Below are positions 1-7,716 of a stretch of 40,528 nt of DNA, piece by piece; positions within the stretch are counted from its first letter, which is position 1; every line of letters starts with the position of its first letter. This stretch comes from an uncultured Porphyromonas sp. (GTDB lineage Bacteria > Bacteroidota > Bacteroidia > Bacteroidales > Porphyromonadaceae): positions 1 to 40,528 of the forward strand of contig NZ_CAMYEZ010000004.1 in the NCBI RefSeq assembly GCF_947254915.1, read 5' to 3'. The notes beneath the pieces are model-generated. The model saw only the letters and a program-made list of their open reading frames with translations, was not told where the DNA came from and ran no database searches. Made by a program: the position numbers and the translations under genes.

Positions 1-120
1 GAATCAAATGAAACTTCGGAGGAATCAAATCATAAGTCCGAAGAATTTGTCCATTTCCTAGGTAGCAAATCAAAAATATCTACGGAGGAATTGGAAATGC
101 CTAGGAAGGAAATGAAATAA
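1..120 (-). repeat. Dispersed intergenic repeat, truncated copy A
   Basis: Positions 1-58, read on the minus strand, match the core of the repeats at 7488-7589 and 22316-22417, including the CTTCGGA and TCCGAAG modules. The match runs off the window start. In the frame shared with the other copies it reads GNGQILRTYDLIPPKFHLI, but an in-frame TAG lies a few codons upstream and no ATG intervenes, so this copy is unlikely to be a gene by itself. The flank at 80-115 keeps CGGAGGAA and CCTAGG pieces also seen beside the other copies. Seen directly by comparing copies; function unknown. Confidence 0.75.
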
Positions 121-128
121 GTTCGTTT

Positions 129-147
129 TTATAATGCGTCAGCCCTG
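129..147 (-). repeat. 19-bp repeat, left copy (possible insertion-sequence end)
   Basis: The plus strand here reads TTATAATGCGTCAGCCCTG. The exact reverse complement is found at 40474-40492, and the flanks diverge on both sides. At the right end this sequence interrupts a transposase-like reading frame, so it may be the terminal repeat of a mobile element. The rest of the element is not visible. Confidence 0.6.
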
Positions 148-224
148 TACCGTCCATCTACGATTTGCAAAATCAAGGATTGCTGAAACGGCTAAACTTT
201 TAGCTGCGAAACGATCGCTTAGAC

Positions 225-273
225 TCAAAAAGAGTAGCACGCTCCTCGTCTGCTGACGGAGAGCGTGCTACTC
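225..273 (-). terminator. Rho-independent terminator of ffh operon
   Basis: A near-perfect 13-bp stem is formed by 231-244 and 261-273 (GAGTAGCACGCTC and its complement) with a loop of about 16 bases. On the minus strand it is followed by CTTTTTGAG, a short U-tract. It lies about 70 bases past the ffh stop and suits the end of the ftsK-lolA-panD-ffh transcript. The remainder of 1-344 holds only the repeat pieces described separately. Confidence 0.75.
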
Positions 274-344
274 CTTGGGAGAGGCCTGAGCTATGCTACT
301 GGAGTCTCTCTAGGCGTGTCGCTTGCGATGCGAATTAGAGTAGG

Positions 345-1685
345 CTAGCGACGCTTCTTGTTCTTTTTCTGCATCTTGGCTTGCATACGTCCCAAGCCTC
401 CGCCTTGCATCTTGCGCATGACTTTGCTCACTTGGTCAAACTGCTGAATGAGCCTATTGACCTCGGCGACAGAGGTACCGCTACCGTCGGCGATACGCTT
501 GCGACGTGAGCCATCGAGGACGCTAGGCTTGGTACGCTCCTCGGGGGTCATAGAGTGGATGATTGCCTCGATGCCCTTGAAAGCATCGTTGCTGATGTCA
601 AGGTCTTTGACCATCTTGCCGACTCCTGGGATCATGGAGACGAGATCCTTCAGGTTACCCATCTTCTTGATCTGAGCGATTTGAGCGAGGAAGTCGTTGA
701 AGTCAAACTGATTCTTAGCAATCTTGGCCTCTAGACGCTTTGCCTCCTCCTCATCGTACTGCTGCTGTGCACGCTCGACGAGGGAGACGATATCACCCAT
801 GCCGAGGATACGATCCGCCATACGGGAGGGGTGGAAGACTTGAAGAGCTTCCATCTTCTCGCCTGTACCGACGAACTTGATCGGCTTATTGACGACACTG
901 CGTATAGAAAGCGCAGCACCACCACGTGAGTCACCGTCCAGCTTGGTGAGGATCACACCGTCGAAGTCTAAGCGCTTGTCAAACTCGGCTGCCGTATTGA
1001 CTGCATCCTGACCAGTCATGGAGTCAACGACGAAGAGTGTCTCATCGGGGCGGATAGCCTCCTTGATACTGCTGATCTCATTCATCATCTCCTCATCGAC
1101 GGCTAGACGACCTGCCGTATCGATGATGACGGTATCTAGTCCCTCCTGCTGAGCGTGGGCGATCGCGTTGCGAGCGATCTGTACGGGATCCTTGCTCTCG
1201 GGCTCGCTGTAGACGGGTACGCCGATCTGCTCCCCGAGGACGTGTAGCTGCTGGATAGCAGCGGGACGGTAGACGTCACACGCTACTAGGAGAGGCTTGC
1301 GATGCTCCTGCTTCTTGAGCATATTGGCGAGCTTGCCTGAGAAGGTGGTCTTACCAGAGCCCTGGAGTCCTGACATAAGGATGATGGCTGGACTCCCCTT
1401 GAGGTTGACGGGCACCGCCTCGCTACCCATGAGGGTGGCGAGTTCGTCGTGAACTATCTTGACCATCATCTGGCCAGGATTGACCGCTGTGAGGACGTTC
1501 TGACCGAGTGCCTTCTCCTTGACCTGATCGGTGAAGTCGCGAGCCACGTTGTAGTTGACATCGGCATCAAGTAGGGCGCGACGAACGTCTTTAAGCGTTT
1601 CGGCGACGTTGATTTCGGTGATGCGACCTTGGCCTTTGAGTATTTTGAATGAGCGCTCTAGGCGTTCGCTTAGGTTTTCAAACAT
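345..1685 (-). CDS. ffh: Signal recognition particle protein Ffh (SRP54)
   Basis: GTPase subunit of the signal recognition particle. With SRP RNA it binds signal sequences emerging from the ribosome and delivers nascent membrane proteins to FtsY. The 446-residue length is normal. The N-terminal helical bundle is followed by a G domain with P-loop GLQGSGKTT (about 106-114), then VDSMTGQDAV and LTKLDGDSRGG motifs. The C-terminal M domain (about 300-446) is methionine-rich and ends in a basic GRMQAKMQKKNKKRR tail that would contact RNA. It is last in a four-gene minus-strand run, 21 bases after panD, with a strong terminator beyond it. The SRP RNA gene itself was not seen in this window. Confidence 0.97.
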   Translation of the reverse strand: MFENLSERLERSFKILKGQGRITEINVAETLKDVRRALLDADVNYNVARDFTDQVKEKALGQNVLTAVNPGQMMVKIVHDELATLMGSEAVPVNLKGSPAIILMSGLQGSGKTTFSGKLANMLKKQEHRKPLLVACDVYRPAAIQQLHVLGEQIGVPVYSEPESKDPVQIARNAIAHAQQEGLDTVIIDTAGRLAVDEEMMNEISSIKEAIRPDETLFVVDSMTGQDAVNTAAEFDKRLDFDGVILTKLDGDSRGGAALSIRSVVNKPIKFVGTGEKMEALQVFHPSRMADRILGMGDIVSLVERAQQQYDEEEAKRLEAKIAKNQFDFNDFLAQIAQIKKMGNLKDLVSMIPGVGKMVKDLDISNDAFKGIEAIIHSMTPEERTKPSVLDGSRRKRIADGSGTSVAEVNRLIQQFDQVSKVMRKMQGGGLGRMQAKMQKKNKKRR

Positions 1686-1706
1686 GTTGGTGAGATGATG
1701 AGTGGT

Positions 1707-2054
1707 TTATAGTCGATTGGTGTCGCTATCGGGGAATATAATCTTAGGCTGAAAGGTGCGCGCCTCGTCGTAGTCCATAAGTGCGTAAGACATGATGATG
1801 ACGATATCGTCAGGCTGTACGAGACGGGCTGCGGGGCCATTGAGACAGATGACTCCGCTGTCGGGTTCGCCAGCGATGACGTAGGTGTCAAGGCGGTTGC
1901 CGTTGTTACAGTCGACGACCTGCACACGCTCTCCTGGGAGGATACCGACGGCCTCCATAAGGGTGCGGTCGATGGTGATGCTACCCACGTAGTTGAGGTT
2001 AGCCTGTGTGACCCGGACGCGGTGAATCTTAGATTTGAGTACCTGTATGTACAT
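1707..2054 (-). CDS. panD: Aspartate 1-decarboxylase, pyruvoyl-dependent
   Basis: Converts L-aspartate to beta-alanine for pantothenate and coenzyme A synthesis in the cytoplasm. The 115-residue protein has the family arrangement: an N-terminal MYIQVLKSKIHRVRVT strand, then YVGSITID, where the Gly-Ser bond (about residues 24-25) is the self-cleavage site that creates the pyruvoyl group, and later GERVQVVDCNNG and NGPAARL. It sits between lolA-like and ffh with gaps of 26 and 21 bases, so it probably rides on the ftsK transcript. No other pantothenate gene is nearby. Confidence 0.96.
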   Translation of the reverse strand: MYIQVLKSKIHRVRVTQANLNYVGSITIDRTLMEAVGILPGERVQVVDCNNGNRLDTYVIAGEPDSGVICLNGPAARLVQPDDIVIIMSYALMDYDEARTFQPKIIFPDSDTNRL

Positions 2055-2080
2055 AGTTTATAGTGTGGAGCGCCTGAGGC

Positions 2081-2770
2081 TTAGCGTAGGTCTACGACCT
2101 CAAGCGATTTGTATTCTTGCGGTGCAAAGGTAAAGGATTGTGACGTAACATGCTCCTTCGCTTGCATCTTACGAATGGTGTAAGAGACCTGCTCTCCTAG
2201 GTCAAAGTAGAGATCTACCTTCTTGGGAGCCTGGCTCTGCTGGTCGAAAGTTACCTCATAGTACTTGACTCCTGCGAGAGGCCCAGACCCGCTTTTTGCC
2301 ACAAATCGGTAGATGACCGTGCCTCGGGGACTCTTGCGCTCGGTGATGCGATAGCGCTGCGAGGCTTTCTGGATATATGCCAGCGGATTCATCGCCGTGA
2401 GGTCTTGCTCGGAGGGAGTCATCAAGGTGTAGGTGCGCTCCTTCTGATTGATGATGCGTAGGGTAGTGCCATCAAAGGCAGCTTCCATGCCAGGCATACT
2501 GAGCATGAAGCGACGCCCCTGGAGCCACGTGTAGCCCTCCTGTGACGGAGTACCAGGAGAGTTCAACGCAAAGGTGATAGCGACCCCTTTGTTGACCTGC
2601 TGCTCAAACTGCTGGAGCGCTTTGTTGAGGTCAAAGACCGCTTTGCGCTGTCCTTGCAGAGGTGCTATGGCGAAGGTGCCACAGACGAACAGAGCTAAGA
2701 GAGTCCCGAAGAGACGCACCGTAAGAGGTGCGCCGTGGCGGAGATATGATAGGGAGAGGTTTGATCTCAT
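2081..2770 (-). CDS. LolA-like outer-membrane lipoprotein carrier
   Basis: Predicted periplasmic chaperone that carries lipoproteins from the inner to the outer membrane. The 229-residue protein starts with an uncleaved-looking basic segment and a hydrophobic stretch (about 18-38, RLFGTLLALFVCGTFAIAPL) that fits a signal peptide. The rest is beta-rich, with WLQGRRFMLSMPG and an EVTFDQQSQAPKKVDLYFD stretch as in LolA-family domains. Family assignment rests on overall pattern and on position directly after ftsK, a common LolA neighbour in Bacteroidetes. It lies 18 bases after ftsK. It could instead be a general LolA/LolB-fold protein with another cargo. Confidence 0.8.
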   Translation of the reverse strand: MRSNLSLSYLRHGAPLTVRLFGTLLALFVCGTFAIAPLQGQRKAVFDLNKALQQFEQQVNKGVAITFALNSPGTPSQEGYTWLQGRRFMLSMPGMEAAFDGTTLRIINQKERTYTLMTPSEQDLTAMNPLAYIQKASQRYRITERKSPRGTVIYRFVAKSGSGPLAGVKYYEVTFDQQSQAPKKVDLYFDLGEQVSYTIRKMQAKEHVTSQSFTFAPQEYKSLEVVDLR

Positions 2771-2788
2771 ACTGTTTGGGGTTACCAG

Positions 2789-5359
2789 TTAGAGGGTGTC
2801 TAGGAGTCGGTTGAGAGTCTCCTCATCGGATATGAGTACTTGACGAGGCTTGCTGCCATCCTGTGCCGACACGATGCCACACTCGTAGAGCTGATCCATA
2901 ACACGTCCAGCGCGGTTGTAGCCGATGTTGAAGCGTCGCTGGATATTGCTCGTCGATCCTTGTTGCATCTGTACCACATGGCGAGCCACCTCCTCAAAGA
3001 GTGGGTCGCGCTCCGTCGCGCCACCACCGCCAAGTCCAGCTCCGCCAGCTGCTCCCTCCGTGGCAGGAGGCTCAGGTAGCAGATAGGGCTCCGTAGGATA
3101 GGGCTGATGAGAGATGTGGTCCACGATGCGCTCCGTCTCAGGCGTATCTATGAAGGCGCACTGGATACGACGCATCTCCTTGCCATCATTGATGAGCATG
3201 TCGCCACGTCCGATGAGATCCTTGGCGCTTGTGGTGTCGAGGATGGTGCGTGAGTCCACTTGCGAGGAAACTTTAAAGGCAATACGTGCTGGGAAGTTCG
3301 CCTTAATCAGACCCGTAATCACATCTGTACTCGGACGCTGTGTGGCGAGGACGATGTGGATACCAGCTGCACGTGCCTTCTGCGCTAGACGTGCGATAGG
3401 CTTCTCAATGGCTCGTCCCGTTGTCATGATTAGGTCGGCAAACTCATCGACGATGAGTACCAAGTAGGGTAGGAATACGTAGCCATCCTCCTCGCGTAGG
3501 TGTCCCTGACGGAAGAGCTTGTTGTACTCCGATATGTTGCGCACCTTAGCCCGAGCCAATAGTTCGTAGCGAGCGTCCATATCTACGCAGAGCGACTCTA
3601 GGACAGGGAGCGCCTTGTTTGTGTCGGTGATGATATACTTCTCCTCGTCCTCTAGCTTCGTCAGGAAGTGCCGTCCGATGCTCTCGTAGATGCTAAACTC
3701 CAGCATCTTCGGGTCAATAAGGATTAGCTTAAGCTCCTCGGGACGCTTATTATATAGGAGTGAAGTGATGAGCGCATTGAGGCCGACACTCTTACCTTGT
3801 CCCGTAGCACCAGCTATCAAGAGGTGGGGCATCTTGGAGAGGTCAAAGAGGTAGACATCGTTGGTGATCGTTCGACCAATGGCTATCGGGAGCTTCTGAT
3901 CTGTCGTGATAAACTTCTGCGAAGTGATCAGCGCCTTCATGCCGACGGTACGCGGGTTGCGGTTTGGCACCTCAATGCCTATGGTACCACGCCCTGGCAT
4001 CGGAGCAATGATGCGGATACCGCCGATGCTCTCTACCTTCATCGCTATATCGTCCTCAAGGCTACGAATGCGGTTGACCTTGACCTTGGGATCTAGCTTA
4101 AACTCATAGAGCGTCACGGTCGGTCCGATGGTCACCTCAACAGGCTCTAGGGCGATACCTAGATCGCTGAGCTTCTCAACGATGAGTTGCTCTATCTCCT
4201 TGATCTCGGCACGATCCACTGTCTGCGAAGTTTGGTCTACATCGGCCAATAGGTCTGGCGAAGGCATCTGATATCCACCACGGCGCATGTCGCTCTGCGG
4301 TATGACGGAGGCAACCTGCGAGTCCGCATCGCCCTGCGCCACGGTTACTGTGACACTACCCTCAAGGCTCTCTTCGGTTGGCGTAGAGACAGGCTCACGA
4401 CGTGCTTGCGATGTAGTGCGTGGTGCTGACTGTGCAGCCAAGACGCTTGGCGCTGGTAGGGGAGACTCCTCATCTTCTGTAGTGTCTGGCTCACCATCCA
4501 TGTCGTCTGGAACAACCTCTTCATCAGTATCTGTCGGTTCTTCATCTGATGCTTCTTCCTCACCTTCGGCACTCTCTAGAGGATCCTCAGCCTTGCGACA
4601 ACGATTAGGACGCTTGACCCAGCCTAGACCAATGGCGCGACGCATCCACTGGAGGTACTCGTAGCGGATCACCACGATGAGGATAATGATCGAGACAAGC
4701 AGTATCAGAGCCACACCTAGCCAACCAATGGCTGGTAACAGGTTGCCAAGCCACAGCGTACCGTAAGCACCGCCCCAGCGGAAGAATGTGGGCATGCCGA
4801 GGAGATCCTGTATCGCAGCCCCAGCGAGAGCTGTCCATAGACTTAGGAGGATGGCGTAGACCGTTATCTTGATGATGCTACCCCGCTTAGAGATGCGCAT
4901 CAGTCGCAAGGCCCCGACGAAGCTTAAGATGAGTAGGAACCAACTACCGAAGCCGAGGAAGCCATCCATAAGCCAGTGTGCTAGATAAGCTCCATGCACA
5001 CGGGTTATATTTTGTATCTCAGCCACCGAGCCATCGATCCCCTCTGGGAGCGTCTGTGTCAGCGCCTCCCAGGGTGTTAGCGCCGTGACGATGCTCTGAT
5101 CCCGTGCGCCCACCAGAAGGTAGGAGACACAAGCCACCAAGACGTATACGACGAAGGCTAGGAGTATCAGTCCTAAGATAAAAGAGATCAGCTCGCCATA
5201 CCGCTTGTCGGCGACGTTTTTTTGTAAGTCCTGAGCCCACGAGCGCATACGACTCCCCACCGAGCGAGAGGGGGTTGCGTCCTTTCGGCCCGATGCGTTC
5301 GTACGCTTGCGAGACTGAGTCGAGCGTTTCTTGGTTGATTTATCTTTGGATGTAGCCAT
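2789..5359 (-). CDS. ftsK: DNA translocase FtsK/SpoIIIE family
   Basis: Septal DNA pump that clears and resolves chromosome termini during division. From the start chosen here it has 856 residues: a basic N-terminus (MATSKDKSTKKRS), about four membrane segments between residues 55 and 235, a very acidic linker (about 258-300, many Asp and Glu), the alpha/beta motor with Walker A GATGQGKS (about 517-524), ILIDPKMLEF and VLATQRPSTDVITG, and a C-terminal winged-helix gamma domain for KOPS reading. The frame is open to an ATG at 5467, but the -7 box at 5433-5440 lies inside that extension and the extra 36 residues look unrelated, so 5359 is preferred. Confidence 0.95.
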   Translation of the reverse strand: MATSKDKSTKKRSTQSRKRTNASGRKDATPSRSVGSRMRSWAQDLQKNVADKRYGELISFILGLILLAFVVYVLVACVSYLLVGARDQSIVTALTPWEALTQTLPEGIDGSVAEIQNITRVHGAYLAHWLMDGFLGFGSWFLLILSFVGALRLMRISKRGSIIKITVYAILLSLWTALAGAAIQDLLGMPTFFRWGGAYGTLWLGNLLPAIGWLGVALILLVSIIILIVVIRYEYLQWMRRAIGLGWVKRPNRCRKAEDPLESAEGEEEASDEEPTDTDEEVVPDDMDGEPDTTEDEESPLPAPSVLAAQSAPRTTSQARREPVSTPTEESLEGSVTVTVAQGDADSQVASVIPQSDMRRGGYQMPSPDLLADVDQTSQTVDRAEIKEIEQLIVEKLSDLGIALEPVEVTIGPTVTLYEFKLDPKVKVNRIRSLEDDIAMKVESIGGIRIIAPMPGRGTIGIEVPNRNPRTVGMKALITSQKFITTDQKLPIAIGRTITNDVYLFDLSKMPHLLIAGATGQGKSVGLNALITSLLYNKRPEELKLILIDPKMLEFSIYESIGRHFLTKLEDEEKYIITDTNKALPVLESLCVDMDARYELLARAKVRNISEYNKLFRQGHLREEDGYVFLPYLVLIVDEFADLIMTTGRAIEKPIARLAQKARAAGIHIVLATQRPSTDVITGLIKANFPARIAFKVSSQVDSRTILDTTSAKDLIGRGDMLINDGKEMRRIQCAFIDTPETERIVDHISHQPYPTEPYLLPEPPATEGAAGGAGLGGGGATERDPLFEEVARHVVQMQQGSTSNIQRRFNIGYNRAGRVMDQLYECGIVSAQDGSKPRQVLISDEETLNRLLDTL

Positions 5360-5432
5360 GAGGTAGTAATAAGGGAGCCTGAAGTGCGATCGTCGCGCCA
5401 TGCGTGATGATCTCCTATAGGAAAGCTTGATG

Positions 5433-5440
5433 CAAAGGTA
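5433..5440 (-). promoter_or_regulatory. Bacteroidetes -7 box for ftsK operon
   Basis: The minus strand reads TACCTTTG, matching TAnnTTTG of the Bacteroidetes primary sigma factor. Transcription would start at about 5426, giving a 65-base leader to the ftsK ATG at 5359. No convincing -33 TTTG was seen at the usual spacing. The gene-free stretch 5360-5681 otherwise shows nothing clear apart from a weak TCCC/GGGA hairpin near 5665 after the hydrolase stop. Confidence 0.6.
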
Positions 5441-5681
5441 ACGATTTTTACGCCAATGGCACACCACTCTACCTGTCCGATCGCATTAGCGTGTGGCACC
5501 GGCTGTCGCTGATTACCATTGCCCATAGCGACATATAGGACTCTTGGTTGGTCCCTAAGAACCCTTCAATTCTTTACAGGAGGGAGTGCAAATGCTTTTG
5601 GATAGAAACTCCTTTCCTACTATGCGGATTTTGCAAAGCTCTCACGTAAGACTCCCTTTCGCTTGGGAAGGTGCGCTACGC

Positions 5682-6617
5682 TTATCTTAGGCGATTGATG
5701 ATTTCGTCCTGAGCCTTACGCCCCTCTGGAAAGAAGCGAAAGAGCGGATAGCAGTGGCACAGTCCCTCACCGATATGTATCTCATAGGGGACCCCATACT
5801 GCACGAATGCGCGCTTGTAGTAGGGAGCGCAAGCGTAGAGACACTCGTGCGACCCATAGTAGAGGTAGGTCTTGGGGAAGTGTGAGAAGTCGCCCACGCA
5901 GCTGTTGATCATATAGTCGGGCTGTTGCTTGTGTCGGTTTATTATCGAGGCGACGGTGCCGAAGTAATGGTAGTCGACGATTATGTCTTGCTCCGAGAGA
6001 GCCTTTAGAGAGGTAATGAAGTCTGCATCTTCGTCTGCCATGTCTTCATGTCCCTCACAAAGCGAGAGGGGGATGCCTCCAGGAGAGACCGCTATGATTT
6101 GTCTGGGGCTAGGTAGCTGCTGGTGCTGCTCATTATTATATTGTCCTATCCCGATAGCAAGACAAGCTCCTGAGGAGAAGCCTAAGATCGATATTTGCTC
6201 AGGAGCGTACTGCTCGAGCATACGCCGATAGAGCTGATGCGTCTTCTCAAAGGTCACCTCGAGTGTTTGCTCCACAATCAGGGGGTAAAGGAAAAACCAC
6301 ACATCGCTCCCCGTCTGATCGACAATCCTCTTGGCTATCTTGAAGTCTCTCGCATCTGGTGGTGTGACATACCCTCCGCCATAAAGTAGCAGGACAGCTT
6401 TTGCAGCGGGCTTAGGAGTCGCCTGTAGCTTGACACACTTAAAGCCATCGACCTCCTCTATGGAGCAGTGATAGTCCTTGAATTGATCTAGCCGAAGCCT
6501 GAACTTATTCGACTGCTTAGTCGCAAAGGCGAGGATTTTTGCTTCTGACATTCTAAAGAGCCTCTTAATGTTTAGGAGTCTCACTATCGAGGCTACCACT
6601 CTGTATGTAATACTCAT
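5682..6617 (-). CDS. Alpha/beta hydrolase, HSL/esterase-like
   Basis: Probable serine esterase or peptidase-like hydrolase of unknown substrate. The 311-residue protein has an oxyanion-hole motif YGGGY (about 79-83, the HGGG variant of hormone-sensitive-lipase-type enzymes), a nucleophile elbow GFSSG with Ser148, and a C-terminal GLCHCYPLF with candidate catalytic His288. The acid residue cannot be fixed by eye. The N-terminus is only mildly hydrophobic, so secretion is uncertain. It stands alone on the minus strand between tmRNA and ftsK with its own promoter box upstream. In Bacteroidetes such genes are often labelled acetylesterase; there is no local pathway context here. Confidence 0.8.
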   Translation of the reverse strand: MSITYRVVASIVRLLNIKRLFRMSEAKILAFATKQSNKFRLRLDQFKDYHCSIEEVDGFKCVKLQATPKPAAKAVLLLYGGGYVTPPDARDFKIAKRIVDQTGSDVWFFLYPLIVEQTLEVTFEKTHQLYRRMLEQYAPEQISILGFSSGACLAIGIGQYNNEQHQQLPSPRQIIAVSPGGIPLSLCEGHEDMADEDADFITSLKALSEQDIIVDYHYFGTVASIINRHKQQPDYMINSCVGDFSHFPKTYLYYGSHECLYACAPYYKRAFVQYGVPYEIHIGEGLCHCYPLFRFFPEGRKAQDEIINRLR

Positions 6618-6671
6618 AGCTGTATGGTCTTTTGTGTGAGTCTATGGATGGGCTTAGGTGCTCTGTGGAGA

Positions 6672-6679
6672 CAAAGATA
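6672..6679 (-). promoter_or_regulatory. -7 box for the alpha/beta hydrolase
   Basis: The minus strand reads TATCTTTG, a full TAnnTTTG match, 54 bases before the hydrolase ATG. No -33 TTTG is evident at standard spacing. Confidence 0.5.
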
Positions 6680-6770
6680 ATGCTTCATCTAGTATGCAGT
6701 GCTAGTGATAGATACCTACTATGCGGTAGCAGGTGCCCGATCGGCTCTTTATGTAAGTGACCATATAAGA

Positions 6771-6810
6771 TAAGTCCCTCCGACTAGGCGTACCCAGTCG
6801 AAGGGACTTA
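6771..6810 (-). terminator. Stem-loop after tmRNA
   Basis: A 15-bp imperfect inverted repeat (6771-6785 with 6796-6810, TAAGTCCCT arms) lies 16 bases past the tmRNA 3' end. On the minus strand the following sequence is TCTTATATGG, so the U-tract is weak. It probably ends the ssrA transcript. Confidence 0.6.
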
Positions 6811-6826
6811 ACTGTCTGTGGGGTTG

Positions 6827-7227
6827 TGGAGCTGCGGGGAATTGAACCCCGGTCCAAACATGGTGGCAAAGCGCTTTCTACATGTTTAGCTGTACTTTGA
6901 TTGTCGGGCTTCAACTCACGAGCACAGCGACCGAGCTAAAGCCTTATCCTCTAAAGTTTAAGACGATGTACGAGGCTACACCATCCGATCCCCGATATCC
7001 ATGCACCACCGTATCAGAGCGCCTCGGAGCAACGGCCCCCTGGGTGATGTCTCGTCCCGGCACCTATGCCTGGGATGAAGCGTTAGTGTACTATACTTCG
7101 ACTACGCAGCGAGAGCAAAGTTGTTTTCGCCATTTAGAAAGGTTCGCAGTAAGGTTTTAAGGTGCGTCACAGCAGGCACCACATGCTTACGAATCACTAC
7201 AACACGCTGTCAAAGCCAATCAGCCCC
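6827..7227 (-). ncRNA. ssrA: Transfer-messenger RNA
   Basis: Rescues stalled ribosomes by acting first as alanyl-tRNA and then as a short message that appends a degradation tag. The minus-strand 5' end GGGGCTGATTGGCTTTGACA and the 3' end GGTTCAATTCCCCGCAGCTCC are the hallmark tRNA-like halves, and GGGGCTG pairs with CAGCTCC to make a seven-pair acceptor stem with one G-U. The discriminator A at 6827 is followed by CAA, so the CCA end appears not to be encoded. The tag frame at 7131-7102 reads GENNFALAA and stop. The molecule is about 401 nt, uninterrupted and not permuted. A short T-arm-derived open frame over its 3' end is spurious. Confidence 0.97.
7102..7131 (-). other. tmRNA tag reading frame (GENNFALAA)
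   Basis: Thirty bases on the minus strand starting with resume codon GGC encode Gly-Glu-Asn-Asn-Phe-Ala-Leu-Ala-Ala then TAG. The hydrophobic ALAA end is the expected ClpXP-type degron. Confidence 0.9.
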
Positions 7228-7343
7228 AAGAGTACATGTTGCATCTCCTAGACTAGCGTATCGCTATACCGCTCTGCTGAGGAGAGATCGTATCTGAGTC
7301 TGGCGGAGGCTCGCATCAAGCGACTTCTCCTCCAGCTCATCTA

Positions 7344-7637
7344 GTGCAAAGGTACGAAAAAACCGCACAAGTAGAGCGAGGAGCTTTGTCTAAATCAGGA
7401 TTGAGGCATTGTAAAAAAAGTGAGCTTTACGAGGGAGAGTGGAGGAAATCGAAGGATTCCTCCGTGGAGATCTTTGATTATCCAGCGAGAAATGGAAAAA
7501 TTCTTCGGAACTTCGAAATCTTTCTTCCGAAGTTTCATTTCATTCTTCCGAAGTTTTATTTTCCAGCTCCGTGGAGAATTTTCGTTTGCACCCTGGATTT
7601 TCCCTATTTCCTCGGTAGGGAAGAGATTAGAGGTTAG
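7344..7637 (+). CDS. Doubtful small ORF spanning repeat core B
   Basis: An open frame of 97 residues covers the repeat core. Residues from about 49 on (RNGKILRNFEIF, then LPKFHFI and LPKFYFPAPW) match, position for position, the frame at 22199-22432. There is no family I recognise, no evident Shine-Dalgarno, and its ATG overlaps the minus-strand ssrA promoter. Two adjacent seven-residue LPKF repeats follow from a 21-bp DNA repeat, so the open frame may be only a by-product of repeat structure. Listed because the frame is retained in two full copies; I consider translation unproven. Confidence 0.2.
   Translation: MQRYEKTAQVERGALSKSGLRHCKKSELYEGEWRKSKDSSVEIFDYPARNGKILRNFEIFLPKFHFILPKFYFPAPWRIFVCTLDFPYFLGREEIRG
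7347..7354 (-). promoter_or_regulatory. -7 box for ssrA
   Basis: The minus strand reads TACCTTTG about 120 bases before the mature tmRNA 5' end, which implies a precursor leader of roughly 110 nt removed by RNase P. No clear -33 element is visible. Confidence 0.5.
7441..7625 (+). repeat. Dispersed composite repeat, copy B
   Basis: The core at 7488-7589 aligns without gaps over 102 bases to 22316-22417 on the opposite strand, and partly to 1-58. It contains two CTTCCGAAGTTT modules 21 bases apart plus an inverted partner TTCTTCGGAA. CTCCGTGGAG palindromes lie on either side (near 7460 and 7567). Read rightward, the core is open in the shared frame (LPKFHF then LPKFYF), inside an open frame 7344-7637. 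The gene-free stretch 7228-7936 holds this repeat, the heptamer array at 7627-7661, the ssrA promoter and leader, and the greA promoter and leader. Confidence 0.85.
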
Positions 7638-7661
7638 AATTTAGAGGTTAGAGATTAGAGG
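7627..7661 (+). repeat. Heptamer tandem array TTAGARR, five units
   Basis: The units are TTAGAGG, TTAGAAT, TTAGAGG, TTAGAGA and TTAGAGG, exactly 7 bases apart. Related arrays occur at 22185-22219, 38607-38627 and 40084-40111, all on the plus strand. This one ends 47 bases before the greA -7 box. Confidence 0.9.
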
Positions 7662-7708
7662 GAATGTACGGTTGCTGGGGCGGTGGAGGCGATGAAACGT
7701 TTTTTTAG

Positions 7709-7716
7709 TACCTTTG
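7709..7716 (+). promoter_or_regulatory. -7 box for greA
   Basis: TACCTTTG follows a run of seven T residues. Transcription would begin near 7723, leaving a leader of about 214 nt before greA. A perfect 8-bp hairpin (AGATGTGC at 7730-7737 with GCACATCT at 7748-7755) sits at the very start of that leader. No -33 TTTG is seen at the expected spacing. Confidence 0.6.

Noticed and set aside
2125..2132. TACCTTTG on the minus strand
   Set aside because: It is inside the lolA-like coding sequence near its 3' end, and any start from it would serve only panD; probably a chance match.
6702..6914. 70-residue minus-strand open frame with the segment PCLDRGSIPRSSTTP
   Set aside because: It lies over the tRNA-like 3' half of tmRNA; this peptide is a familiar spurious translation of T-arm sequence.
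6882..7160. 92-residue plus-strand open frame
   Set aside because: It is antisense to the tmRNA gene and has no recognisable features.
7228..7346. Separate small RNA gene between ssrA and its promoter
   Set aside because: It is simply the 5' leader of the tmRNA precursor by promoter position; no independent signals.
7420..7644. 74-residue plus-strand open frame overlapping repeat B in another frame
   Set aside because: The other frame, not this one, is retained between repeat copies; no family resemblance.
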